From contig NZ_VYSA01000005.1 in NCBI RefSeq assembly GCF_008710745.1, positions 62,001 to 126,000 of the forward strand: a stretch of DNA of 64,000 nucleotides. The letters are read 5' to 3'. Below are positions 16,083 to 24,194 of the stretch, in pieces. How positions within the stretch are numbered: position 1 is the stretch's first letter; each line of letters begins with the position of its first letter. The notes beneath the pieces were generated by a model that saw nothing but the letters and a program-made list of their open reading frames with translations, made no database searches and was not told where the DNA came from. Position numbers and translations under genes: made by a program. The stretch is from Microbacterium rhizomatis (GTDB taxonomy: Bacteria > Actinomycetota > Actinomycetes > Actinomycetales > Microbacteriaceae).

Positions 16083-19000
16083 GTGATAGGCACAGACGAT
16101 GCTGTGCCCGTGGCATCCGTGCACCCCGGTGATCTCGGCGTATCGGAGCCGGGGGTGACGGTCATGCACGCCGCCGACCCCGAACGCCAGCGCCTCCGCG
16201 CGCAGGCCGCCGAACTCGGCGGGCGCTCGACCCTGCTGCATTTCGCCGGCGGTCGCGACGCGGGCGTGGACGGCCAGGATCCCGGGATCGAGATCACCCA
16301 GGCCCACCCCGGCAGCCTTCCGCAGTTCATCACGGGGCGCTCGACCCTCCTCTCGAACCTGTTCCGCGACGAGGTCGCGCTGCGAAACGCGCGGCTTGCC
16401 GCCGAGCGCATCACGGCGAAGAACGTCGAGCTGCGCACCGCCCGCGGGGTCGAAGCCGTCCGTCTCGCGGTAGGGCTCGCCTCGTGGCGCATCGGGGGAG
16501 TGGCCCACACGGCCCCCGTCTTACTGCGCCCGCTCGCCATCCGGCGCCACCACACCGACTTCGAGCTCAAGCTGCACGGATCATTCACCGTCAACCCCGA
16601 GTTCGTGCGCGCGCTGCGCACGCACTTCGGCATCGTGCTCAACGGCCCGGCCCTGGCCGCCCACGCCTATGACGGCGGTGTCTTCAAGCCTCAGCCGGTC
16701 ATCGACCACCTGCGCGCCCTGACGGCGACGATCGATACGTTCACCGTTCACCCGCGCCTGGTCATCTCGACATTCGCCGACGTCGGGTCTGCGATGGAAC
16801 GGGACACGGCCAACCTCGACCACCCGATCCTCAACGCGCTCGCGGGGCACCACGACGACCGTGCGGCGTTCGTCGCACGCCGGCCCGCGCCGGCGGTGCA
16901 GAACCCGGACGAGCGGTCTCCGGCATCCGACAATCTGCTCCTGGACGCCGATGCCGAGCAGGAGGCGGTGCTCGCCCGCATCACCGCCGGCCACTCGCTC
17001 GCGGTGCACACACTGCCCGGCACCGGAGGCACCCAGACCGTCATCAACGCCGTGGGGTCGCTCGTGCGCGAGGGCAAGAGCGTGCTCGTGGTCAGCGCGC
17101 GGCGTTCGACCATCGAGGGCGTCCGCCACCGCCTGGCCGGGATCGGACTGGGCGGGATGGCTGTCTCGCCCCGCCATGTGCAGCGCGATCTGATCCGCGC
17201 GATCGGGCGCAACGAGAAGGCCACGCCTCCGAAGGTCTCCGACATCGACGATGCGCTCGTGCGCCTGCGCAGCGTGCTGCGCGACTACCGCGGCGCCGTG
17301 ATGACCCCGCACCCTCGGTTGGGTGTCTCGACGCTCGACATGCTCCGCACCCTGACCCGTCTCGCCGCGACGAACCCTCCGCCGTCGACGACGGCCCGCT
17401 TCGACATCGAGACGCTCGAGCGCCTCGCCCCGGCACGCGACGACGCCGCGCGCACGCTGGTCGCCGCGGCGCGTCTGGGTGAGTTCCGGTTCGGCCCCGC
17501 CGACTCGCCCTGGTACGGGGTGTCGTTCGACACCACCCGCGCTGCGCGCATCGCGCACGGCCTGGCCGCCACGCTCCACCGCAAGGACGTGCCTGGACTG
17601 CTGGAGCGCGGCTACGAGCTCATCGCCCAGACGCGGATGCGCCCGTTCGGCACGATCGCCGAGCTCGGTGTCTACCTGCGCCTGCTCGGCGGCATCCGCG
17701 ACTCGCTCGACCGCTTCAGCCCCACGGTCTTCGAGCGCCCTCTGGGCGAGCTGATCCAGGCGGCAGGGCCACGACGTGACGCGCCGAACCTGAGTGGGCC
17801 CAACCGCCGCCGCCTGCGCCGCCTCGCACGCGAATACGTGCGCCCCGGGGTGCACATCTCGGACATGTACGAAGCGCTGCTGCGCGTGCAGCAGCAGCGC
17901 ACCGAGTGGCAGCGTTTCGTCGATTCGGGCGTCGCGCCCGAAGTGCCCTTCGGGCTCGCCGACGTGCAGGTCGCCTGGCAGCGTGTGGATGCCGAACTCG
18001 CCGATCTCGACGTCATCCTCCGCCGCCCGGCCGGCCAGAACCTCGTCGGACTCCCCGTCAAGACGCTCGTGCGCACCCTCGCGGGGCTCGCCGCCGAGTC
18101 GGACGTGTTCGACAATCTTGTCGAGCGCGCCACCCTCCGCACCCAGCTCGACGAACTCGGCCTCGAACCGCTCCTGACCGAGCTGTCGGTGCGCCACGTG
18201 CCGGAGGAGCGGGTCAGCGCCGAACTCGAGTTCGCGTGGTGGCAGTCCGCCCTCGAGCACGTGATGCGCAACGACCGCGCCCTCCTCGGGGCGAACACGA
18301 GCGTGGTCGAGCGCCTGGAGCGCGACTTCCGGCTCGTCGATGAGGCGCATGCCGCAGCATCCGGTCCGCTTCTCGCCGCCCAGCTCGCGACGCAGTGGCG
18401 AATCGGCATCGTCGACCACGCGCGCGAGGCGGACGCGCTGAAGACCGCGCTGAAAGACCCGGCGACCACTCCGCGGGCGCTGTTCGCCGCGGCTCCCACG
18501 CTGATGCGCACGCTCGCGCCCGTCTGGCTCTCGTCGCCCTACGACGTCCCTGAACTGCCCGACGACCAACGGTTCGATGTGGTGATCATCGCGGATGCCG
18601 CGGCCCTGTGCCTCGCAGAAGCCGCCCCCGCTCTGCGACGCGCCGACCAGGTGATCGTTTTCGGTGACCCGGTCACCCAGCGGCCCACCCCGTTCCGCGT
18701 CGCCTCGGGTCGGCCTGTGCCGGGCGATGAGGACGATACGGACGAGCCGTTCGACACCACATCGGTGTTCGAGCGCCTCGCCGACCTCCTTCCGGTCGAA
18801 ACCCTGACCCGCAGCTATCGCGCCGGCGGCGAAGACCTCGCTGCCCTCGTGAACGACGCGTTCTACGGCGGCGAGATCGTGTCGCTGCCGTGGGCCGGGT
18901 CATACCTCGGTCGTGGCAGCCTCAGCGTCGACTACGTCGAAGGGGGAACGGGCGCGCCCGACCCCGTGACCGGGGCCGTCGAGAGCCCGGACGCCGAGGT

Positions 19001-19808
19001 CGCCCGCGTGGTCACTCTCGTCGTCGAGCACGCCGTCAATCGCGGCACAGAGTCGCTCATGGTCGTCACCGCCAGTGCGAAGCACGCCGAGCGCGTACGC
19101 GCGGCCGTCGAGGCCGCCTTCGCGGGTCGCTCCGACGTCGCCGACTTCGTCTCGCGCGAGACCGCCGAGCCCTTCGCCGTACTGACTCTCGAAGAGTCGG
19201 TGGCCGAGAGTCGCGACCGGGTGGTGTTCGCCCTCGGATTCGGTCTGACCAAGCACGGGCGCGTGCTGAGCGACTTCGGCGACCTCTCGACGCCCGACGG
19301 CGAGCGACTTCTGACGGTGGGGATGACGCGCGCTCGGCGTTCGATGGTGATCGTGTCGAGCATCCGTCCCTCCGCCTTCGACGACGGGCGCCTCGAACAC
19401 GGCGCTGCGACGCTCATGGACATCCTGGGCGGTCTTGCCGCTCGGTCGCGCGACGCCCGGCTGGAAGACCTCGCCGACCCGCTGACGCTGGCCCTCGCGC
19501 GTGAGCTGCGCAGGTTGGGCGTGGCGGTCGACGTGGATTACCGGGGCCTGCTGCCGCTCGTCGCCCAGTACGGCGGCAAGGCGGTGGTCGCGGAGAGCGA
19601 CCCGGAGACCGTGGGCGAGTCGCTGCGCGAGTCGCTGCGTCTGCGCCCCCAGATCCTCCGCCGGCTGGGCTGGCACTACGTCCGCGTGCACGCGTTCGAC
19701 CTCTACAGCGACCCCGCGGCTGTCGCCGTCAAGATCGCCGGGATGCTCGGAGTTCAGCCCGAGACACCGACATCCGACACCGACACCCAGCCGATCGATG
19801 TCCTCTGA
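16083..19808 (+). CDS. Very large SF1-helicase-like protein with degenerate ATPase motifs
   Basis: A protein of about 1241 residues from GTG 16083 (ATG 16164 is an alternative). The order resembles Upf1/DUF4011-type helicases with a C-terminal nuclease-like domain. The Q-motif region DAEQEAVLARITAG and motif TLPGTGGTQT are present, but the P-loop Lys is Gly316. The Walker B stretch reads FDVVIIADAAAL, with Ala837-Asp838 where DE is expected. Motif III (VFGDPVTQRPTPF), motif V (LTLEESVAESRDRVVFALG) and motif VI (VGMTRARRSMVIVSS) remain recognisable. The tail LGWHYVRVHAFDLYSDP resembles Vsr-like domains without an obvious catalytic set. ATP hydrolysis is doubtful; a DNA-binding scaffold is possible. 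Confidence 0.82.
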   Translation: MIGTDDAVPVASVHPGDLGVSEPGVTVMHAADPERQRLRAQAAELGGRSTLLHFAGGRDAGVDGQDPGIEITQAHPGSLPQFITGRSTLLSNLFRDEVALRNARLAAERITAKNVELRTARGVEAVRLAVGLASWRIGGVAHTAPVLLRPLAIRRHHTDFELKLHGSFTVNPEFVRALRTHFGIVLNGPALAAHAYDGGVFKPQPVIDHLRALTATIDTFTVHPRLVISTFADVGSAMERDTANLDHPILNALAGHHDDRAAFVARRPAPAVQNPDERSPASDNLLLDADAEQEAVLARITAGHSLAVHTLPGTGGTQTVINAVGSLVREGKSVLVVSARRSTIEGVRHRLAGIGLGGMAVSPRHVQRDLIRAIGRNEKATPPKVSDIDDALVRLRSVLRDYRGAVMTPHPRLGVSTLDMLRTLTRLAATNPPPSTTARFDIETLERLAPARDDAARTLVAAARLGEFRFGPADSPWYGVSFDTTRAARIAHGLAATLHRKDVPGLLERGYELIAQTRMRPFGTIAELGVYLRLLGGIRDSLDRFSPTVFERPLGELIQAAGPRRDAPNLSGPNRRRLRRLAREYVRPGVHISDMYEALLRVQQQRTEWQRFVDSGVAPEVPFGLADVQVAWQRVDAELADLDVILRRPAGQNLVGLPVKTLVRTLAGLAAESDVFDNLVERATLRTQLDELGLEPLLTELSVRHVPEERVSAELEFAWWQSALEHVMRNDRALLGANTSVVERLERDFRLVDEAHAAASGPLLAAQLATQWRIGIVDHAREADALKTALKDPATTPRALFAAAPTLMRTLAPVWLSSPYDVPELPDDQRFDVVIIADAAALCLAEAAPALRRADQVIVFGDPVTQRPTPFRVASGRPVPGDEDDTDEPFDTTSVFERLADLLPVETLTRSYRAGGEDLAALVNDAFYGGEIVSLPWAGSYLGRGSLSVDYVEGGTGAPDPVTGAVESPDAEVARVVTLVVEHAVNRGTESLMVVTASAKHAERVRAAVEAAFAGRSDVADFVSRETAEPFAVLTLEESVAESRDRVVFALGFGLTKHGRVLSDFGDLSTPDGERLLTVGMTRARRSMVIVSSIRPSAFDDGRLEHGAATLMDILGGLAARSRDARLEDLADPLTLALARELRRLGVAVDVDYRGLLPLVAQYGGKAVVAESDPETVGESLRESLRLRPQILRRLGWHYVRVHAFDLYSDPAAVAVKIAGMLGVQPETPTSDTDTQPIDVL

Positions 19809-19977
19809 TGACCGTCAGCGCATCGTGCGGGTGTCCGGCTCGCGGCGCGCGCAACTGACACCGGCGCCCGGCTCGACGGATGAGCCGACCGCCGCGGACG
19901 CCGATGACCCGTCCGACGCGCAGGCGGCAGGCCCGAACGACGACCGACTCCGGCAGGACGTGCCGCCGCACTACTGA
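19798..19977 (+). CDS. Small protein ending NDDRLRQDVPPHY, unknown function
   Basis: A 59-residue ORF whose ATG overlaps the last codons of the helicase-like gene by 11 bases in another frame. It is hydrophilic and probably disordered except for the ends: a basic start (RQRIVRVSGSRRAQL) and a C-terminus that resembles the RLxxDxPPHW-type tail I associate with small conserved actinobacterial proteins. That family memory is not verified. Translational coupling to the helicase-like gene is likely from the overlap. Confidence 0.6.
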   Translation: MSSDDRQRIVRVSGSRRAQLTPAPGSTDEPTAADADDPSDAQAAGPNDDRLRQDVPPHY

Positions 19978-20112
19978 CGGAGATCGAGCAGCGACTACTG
20001 CCGCCGTGATCCAGGGAGCAAGCTTTTCGCCGGACCTGCGGGCGACGTCGTCTCAACGGGTCTCGAGACGGCGCCGGCGCGCCTCCTCGACCTCCGCAGC
20101 GCGGCCGCGCGG

Positions 20113-20526
20113 CTACGCCTTCGGCTGCTGGGCCAGCAGGTCGCGGATCTGGATGAGCAGCTCCTGCTCGGTCGGCAGATCCGATGCCTCTTCCTCGGCG
20201 ACGCCGGCCTTGGCCGCGGCGCGCTCCTTGAAGCGGTTCATGGGGTACACGAAGACGAAGTAGACGATGATCGCGACGGCGAGGAAGTTGATGACGGCAC
20301 CGATGATCGCGCCGATCGGGAAGAAGACCTCGTTGCCCGTCAGACCCGTGACGGTGGGTCCGAGAGTGTCGAGGCTGTCGGCCTGGAAGACCAGCGCGAT
20401 CAGCGGATTGATGATTCCCATGACGATCGAGTTGACGATCGCCGTGAACGCTGCGCCGATGACGACCGCGACCGCGAGGTCGATGACGTTCCCGCGGGTG
20501 ATGAATTCCCTGAAGCCTTTGATCAT
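20113..20526 (-). CDS. mscL: Large-conductance mechanosensitive channel
   Basis: A 137-residue channel subunit. MIKGFREFITRGNVIDLAVAVVIGAAFTAIVNS is the canonical N-terminal amphipathic helix plus TM1. TM2 is FFPIGAIIGAVINFLAVAIIVYFVFVYPMN, followed by a charged cytoplasmic helix (EEEASDLPTEQELLIQIRDLL). The homopentamer opens under membrane tension to release solutes on osmotic downshock. GGAGAG lies just upstream of the ATG. It is downstream of the FmdB-like gene on the same strand. Confidence 0.95.
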   Translation of the reverse strand: MIKGFREFITRGNVIDLAVAVVIGAAFTAIVNSIVMGIINPLIALVFQADSLDTLGPTVTGLTGNEVFFPIGAIIGAVINFLAVAIIVYFVFVYPMNRFKERAAAKAGVAEEEASDLPTEQELLIQIRDLLAQQPKA

Positions 20527-20560
20527 TCGACTCTCCTGACCTGCCGCCGGCCGCGGCCGG

Positions 20561-20908
20561 TCACGAACCCGACGGAGCGGGCGAGGACTTCGCCTCGGTC
20601 TTCGATGATGCCCCCGATGAGCCCGAGTCGCCACTCGACGAGGTCGATCCGCCCTTGTCGGACGATCCGCTCGACGAGTCCGATCCCTTCGACGAGCCGG
20701 AGGCACCGGCATCCGCTCCGCCCTTCGCCGCGGCACGGGAATCGGTGCGATAGAAGCCCGACCCGTTGAACGTCACCCCGATCGAGCCGTACTCCTTGCG
20801 GAGCGGGCCGCCGCACACGGGGCATTCCGTGAGGGTCGGGTCGGCGAAGGACTGCACCGCGTCGAATCGGTGGCCGCATTCACGGCAGGCGTATGCATAT
20901 GTGGGCAT
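20561..20908 (-). CDS. FmdB-family zinc-ribbon protein
   Basis: A 115-residue protein. The N-terminal half is a FmdB-type zinc ribbon: MPTYAYACRECGHRFD with Cys8 and Cys11, then TECPVCGGPLRKEY with the second CxxC, and the conserved VTFNGSGFYRTDS. The C-terminal half is a low-complexity Ser/Gly/Lys tail with no fold. Such proteins were named after formamidase operons and are thought to be regulators, but the function is not established. It lies between the folate cyclo-ligase and mscL genes, all on the minus strand. Confidence 0.88.
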   Translation of the reverse strand: MPTYAYACRECGHRFDAVQSFADPTLTECPVCGGPLRKEYGSIGVTFNGSGFYRTDSRAAAKGGADAGASGSSKGSDSSSGSSDKGGSTSSSGDSGSSGASSKTEAKSSPAPSGS

Positions 20909-20921
20909 GGGTTCTTCCGGG

Positions 20922-21518
20922 TCAGCGCCCTGCGGGCGCGAGGTCGATGGTGCGCGTCGGTGTGACGACGCCGGTGACCGGCTGGTCGTGGATCTCGCGG
21001 GGGACCTCGTCGACCAGCTCGCTGTCGAAGATCACCGCATAGACGGGCGGGCACCCCTCCATCGAGCCGATCGTCTTGTCGAAGTAGCCGCGGCCCCAGC
21101 CGAGCCGCATCCCCGAGCGGTCGACGGCGGCGGCGGGGATGACGAGGAGGTCGACGTCGTTCACCGCGATCGGGCCGAGCAGTTCGCCGACGGGTTCCGG
21201 CAGCCCGAACAGGCCCTCCGCGATGTCGCCGCCGGGGGTGGCGACGCTCCAGTCCAGGAGTCCGTCGGCGCGCGTGATCGGAAGGAGCACACGGATGCCG
21301 CGGCCCACCGCGGCCTCGACGAACTCGCGTGTTCCCGGCTCCGTGGTGGTCGAGAGGAAGCATGACATCGAGCGGACGCCGAGCCGATCGACCAGATGGT
21401 CGAGCTGTGCGCGCACTCCGGCCCCGGCCGCATCGAGGGCCGACTGCGAAAGCATCTGACGCCGCTCGCGCAGCTCGGCGCGCAGTGCGCGCTTGGCGTC
21501 GGCGATTGCGTCGGGCAT
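20922..21518 (-). CDS. 5-formyltetrahydrofolate cyclo-ligase
   Basis: A 198-residue enzyme that converts 5-formyl-THF to 5,10-methenyl-THF with ATP. It has the N-terminal KRALRAELRERRQMLS, the folate region PGTREFVEAAVGRG, and the C-terminal ATP loop block RLGWGRGYFDKTIG, which is the family hallmark (GxGxGYYD type). A TAGAAT box 6 bases before the ATG suggests a leaderless transcript. It is divergent from galU and probably heads the cyclo-ligase, FmdB-like, mscL run. Confidence 0.93.
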   Translation of the reverse strand: MPDAIADAKRALRAELRERRQMLSQSALDAAGAGVRAQLDHLVDRLGVRSMSCFLSTTTEPGTREFVEAAVGRGIRVLLPITRADGLLDWSVATPGGDIAEGLFGLPEPVGELLGPIAVNDVDLLVIPAAAVDRSGMRLGWGRGYFDKTIGSMEGCPPVYAVIFDSELVDEVPREIHDQPVTGVVTPTRTIDLAPAGR

Positions 21519-21524
21519 GCGTCG

Positions 21525-21530
21525 ATTCTA
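21525..21530 (-). promoter_or_regulatory. Leaderless-type -10 box of the 5-formyl-THF cyclo-ligase gene
   Basis: TAGAAT on the minus strand is 6 bases from the ATG. It closely matches the TAnnnT -10 consensus. Confidence 0.55.
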
Positions 21531-21616
21531 GGCGTCGCCCAGACCGGCGGCTGATGCGTACGGTGCACGGACACGCGCGGAATTCAGCACGTCACGCCCC
21601 GTTTACACCGCGTCGA

Positions 21617-21622
21617 TAGAGT
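21617..21622 (+). promoter_or_regulatory. Leaderless-type -10 box of galU
   Basis: TAGAGT lies 6 bases before the galU ATG. No ribosome binding site separates it from the start codon. Confidence 0.5.
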
Positions 21623-21628
21623 GAGCGC

Positions 21629-22516
21629 ATGCCTCCCCTGCATTTCAAAGCCGTCATTCCTGCTGCCGGACTCGGCACGCGCTTCCTCCCCGCCACAAAG
21701 TCCGTGCCGAAGGAGATGCTCCCGGTCGTCGACAAGCCGGCCATCCAGTACGTCGTCGAAGAGGCCGTTCAGGCCGGAATCACCGACGTGCTCATCATCA
21801 TCGGCCGCAACAAGAACAACCTGTCGAACCACTTCGACTCGGTGCCCGAGCTCGAGAGCAACCTCCTGCGCAAAGGCGATCAGGAGAAGCTCGCCAAGGT
21901 GCAGCACTCGTCGGACATGGCCGACATCCACTTCGTCCGCCAGGGCGAGCCGAAGGGTCTCGGTCACGCCGTGCTCCGCGCGAAGGCGCACGTGGGCGAC
22001 CACCCCTTCGTCGTGATGCTCGGCGATGACCTCATCGACGAGCGCGATGCCCTCCTGACCACGATGCTCGCCGAGCACGAGCGCACGGGCGCGGCGATCG
22101 TCGCGCTGATGGAGGTCGAGCCTTCCAGCATCCACCTCTACGGAGTGGCCGTCGCCGAGGCGACCGACAACCCCGAGGTCGTGAAGGTCACCGGAATGGT
22201 CGAGAAGCCGAAGAAGGAGGACGCACCGTCCAACCTCGCCGTGATCGGCCGCTACGTGCTGCCCCCGTCGATCTTCGACATCCTCGAGCACACGGAGCCC
22301 GGCAAGGGCGGCGAGATCCAGCTCACCGATGCGCTCCAGGAGTTCGCGAAGGATCCGGACGGCCCCGGCGTGTACGGCGTCGTGTTCAAGGGTCGCAGGT
22401 ACGACACCGGCGATAAGCTGGACTACATCAAGGCCATCGTGCAGCTCGCGGCCGATCGTGAAGATCTCGGTCCTGAACTGCGTCCCTGGTTCAAGGAATT
22501 CGCGGCGACTCTCTGA
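21629..22516 (+). CDS. galU: UTP--glucose-1-phosphate uridylyltransferase
   Basis: A 295-residue nucleotidyltransferase that makes UDP-glucose for cell-wall and glycan synthesis. The N-terminal AVIPAAGLGTRFLPATKSVPKEMLPVVDKPAIQ-type run carries the nucleotide loop and catalytic Lys. VMLGDDLIDE binds the metal, VTGMVEKP follows, and GKGGEIQLTDAL is the conserved late block. Length and order are normal for GalU. It is divergent from the folate cyclo-ligase. Confidence 0.96.
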   Translation: MPPLHFKAVIPAAGLGTRFLPATKSVPKEMLPVVDKPAIQYVVEEAVQAGITDVLIIIGRNKNNLSNHFDSVPELESNLLRKGDQEKLAKVQHSSDMADIHFVRQGEPKGLGHAVLRAKAHVGDHPFVVMLGDDLIDERDALLTTMLAEHERTGAAIVALMEVEPSSIHLYGVAVAEATDNPEVVKVTGMVEKPKKEDAPSNLAVIGRYVLPPSIFDILEHTEPGKGGEIQLTDALQEFAKDPDGPGVYGVVFKGRRYDTGDKLDYIKAIVQLAADREDLGPELRPWFKEFAATL

Positions 22517-22541
22517 CGCCGCCCGTTCGAGGGGGTGTGCG

Positions 22542-23171
22542 ACGGACCTCACTGCGCCCCGTCTCCACGGACCGATCGGCCTGCGCCTGGTGCGACCGCG
22601 CGACGCGCGGGCGCTCCAGAACGAGCTGATCTCCAACCGCGCCTGGCTGCGCCCGTGGGAGGCCACGAGTCCTGACGGACCCGTCTCGTTCGACATGCGC
22701 CTCGGTGTGCGACGGCTTCTTCAGCAGTACCGTGACGGCGCCGGCGTGCCGTTCGTCATGGAGTACGAGGGCGAAGTCACCGGGCAGCTCAACGTCTGGG
22801 GCATCTCGCGCGGATCGCTGGCCTCGGCGACCATCGGCTACTGGGTGGGCGAGCGCTTCGCGGGGCGGGGAATCACACCGACAGCCGTCGCGATGGCGAC
22901 GGACATCGCCTTCGAAGAGCTCCGGATCCACCGGATGGAGATCTGCATCCGGCCGGAGAACGTCGCGAGCCTGCGCGTCGTCGAGAAGCTCGGGTTCCGT
23001 TACGAGGGCCTACGCAAGAGGTACATCCACATCAACGGAGACTGGCGCGACCACTACGCGTTCGCGCTCGTTCGCGAAGAGGTTCCCGAAGGGGTGCTGC
23101 AGCGTTGGGTGCAGGGGCGCGCTCCGCAGGATGCGGCGACCATCCCACCCGCCGACCGGTTGCACGCCTGA
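22542..23171 (+). CDS. GNAT-family N-acetyltransferase (RimJ/RimL type), start uncertain
   Basis: A protein of about 209 residues with the acetyltransferase fold: the first strand GLRLVRPRDARALQ, the acetyl-CoA loop region ERFAGRGITPTAVAMA (Q/RxxGxG/A type) and RPENVASLRVVEKLGFRYEG, typical of RimJ-like enzymes. No ATG, GTG or TTG sits where the family should begin. The strong site GAGGGGG at 22529-22535 points to ACG 22542 as a rare start. GTG 22590 would cut the first strand, and GTG 22458 overlaps galU. The substrate is unknown. Confidence 0.78.
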   Translation, partial: TDLTAPRLHGPIGLRLVRPRDARALQNELISNRAWLRPWEATSPDGPVSFDMRLGVRRLLQQYRDGAGVPFVMEYEGEVTGQLNVWGISRGSLASATIGYWVGERFAGRGITPTAVAMATDIAFEELRIHRMEICIRPENVASLRVVEKLGFRYEGLRKRYIHINGDWRDHYAFALVREEVPEGVLQRWVQGRAPQDAATIPPADRLHA

Positions 23172-23219
23172 TTCTGCAAGACGGCCCCTGGGCGTTTTCG
23201 GCGGGCATAGCCTGACCGT

Positions 23220-24086
23220 ATGCAGACAGGATTCCACTTCTGGAACTACTCCGTCCCCGGCGCTCCCGCCGCACTCCCCTCTGTCATCGCCGAGACCGCG
23301 CGCACCGCCGAGGAAGGCGGGTTCGCGCAGTTCACGGTGATGGACCACTGGTTTCAGATGGAGGCGGCGGCTCCGGCATCCGAACCCATGCTCGAGGCGT
23401 ACACGACCCTGGGCTTCGTGGCCGGTCAGACCTCGACGATGCGCATCGGACCCCTCGTCGTCGGCGTGACCTACCGCCACCCCGGACTGCTGGTCAAGAC
23501 CGCGACGACGCTCGACGTGCTGAGCGGTGGCCGGTCGATGCTCGGCATCGGAGCGGCCTGGTACGAGCGCGAGCACCACGCGCTCGGCGTGCCGTACCCG
23601 GCGATCTCCGAGCGGTTCGAGCGGCTCGAAGAGGCGCTGCAGATCGCCCAGCAGATGTGGAGCGACGAGAACGGCGCCTTCACCGGCACCCACTACCGGC
23701 TGGGTGAGACCCTCAACTCCCCGCAATCGGTCTCACGCCCGCACCCTCCGATCATGATCGGAGGCAAGGGCGAGAAGAAGACGCTCAGGCTTGCCGCTCA
23801 GTACGCGCAGATCGTGAACCTGACGACCTCGAACCACGACGAGGTCGCTCACCTGCTCGCTGTGCTGCGCGGGCACTGCGATCGCCTCGGCACCGACTAC
23901 GACGCGATCGAGAAGACCGTGATCGCCTCGGCGCGCGACCCGTTCGATCCGGCATTCGCCGGTGAGATGGCGGCGCTGTCGGAGCTCGGTGTCACGATGG
24001 TCGTGCTCGGCGTCCGGCCGCCAGACCCGGTGGGCTACGCGCGCCGGCTGTCGGACGAGGTCGTGCCCGTCCTCGCGGGGCTCTGA
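23220..24086 (+). CDS. LLM-class flavin-dependent oxidoreductase (F420-type)
   Basis: A 288-residue luciferase-like barrel. MQTGFHFWNYSVPG begins the first strand, TTLDVLSGGRSMLGIGAAWYEREHHALGVP is the family core motif, and HPPIMIGGKGEKKTLRLAAQYA is the late phosphate-binding stretch. Relatives in actinobacteria are named F420-dependent, but whether FMN or F420 is used cannot be told from this sequence. A TAGCCT box lies 6 bases upstream of the ATG. Confidence 0.88.
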   Translation: MQTGFHFWNYSVPGAPAALPSVIAETARTAEEGGFAQFTVMDHWFQMEAAAPASEPMLEAYTTLGFVAGQTSTMRIGPLVVGVTYRHPGLLVKTATTLDVLSGGRSMLGIGAAWYEREHHALGVPYPAISERFERLEEALQIAQQMWSDENGAFTGTHYRLGETLNSPQSVSRPHPPIMIGGKGEKKTLRLAAQYAQIVNLTTSNHDEVAHLLAVLRGHCDRLGTDYDAIEKTVIASARDPFDPAFAGEMAALSELGVTMVVLGVRPPDPVGYARRLSDEVVPVLAGL

Positions 24087-24194
24087 CTCCGCGGCCGTAC
24101 CAGGGGGTGTTCGTCGTGCCTGGAACGGAATTCCTCGGTGCGACACGCGACGGGATGCCTGGGGCCCGGGTGTTCGTCGCATACCGTGGTGCGC

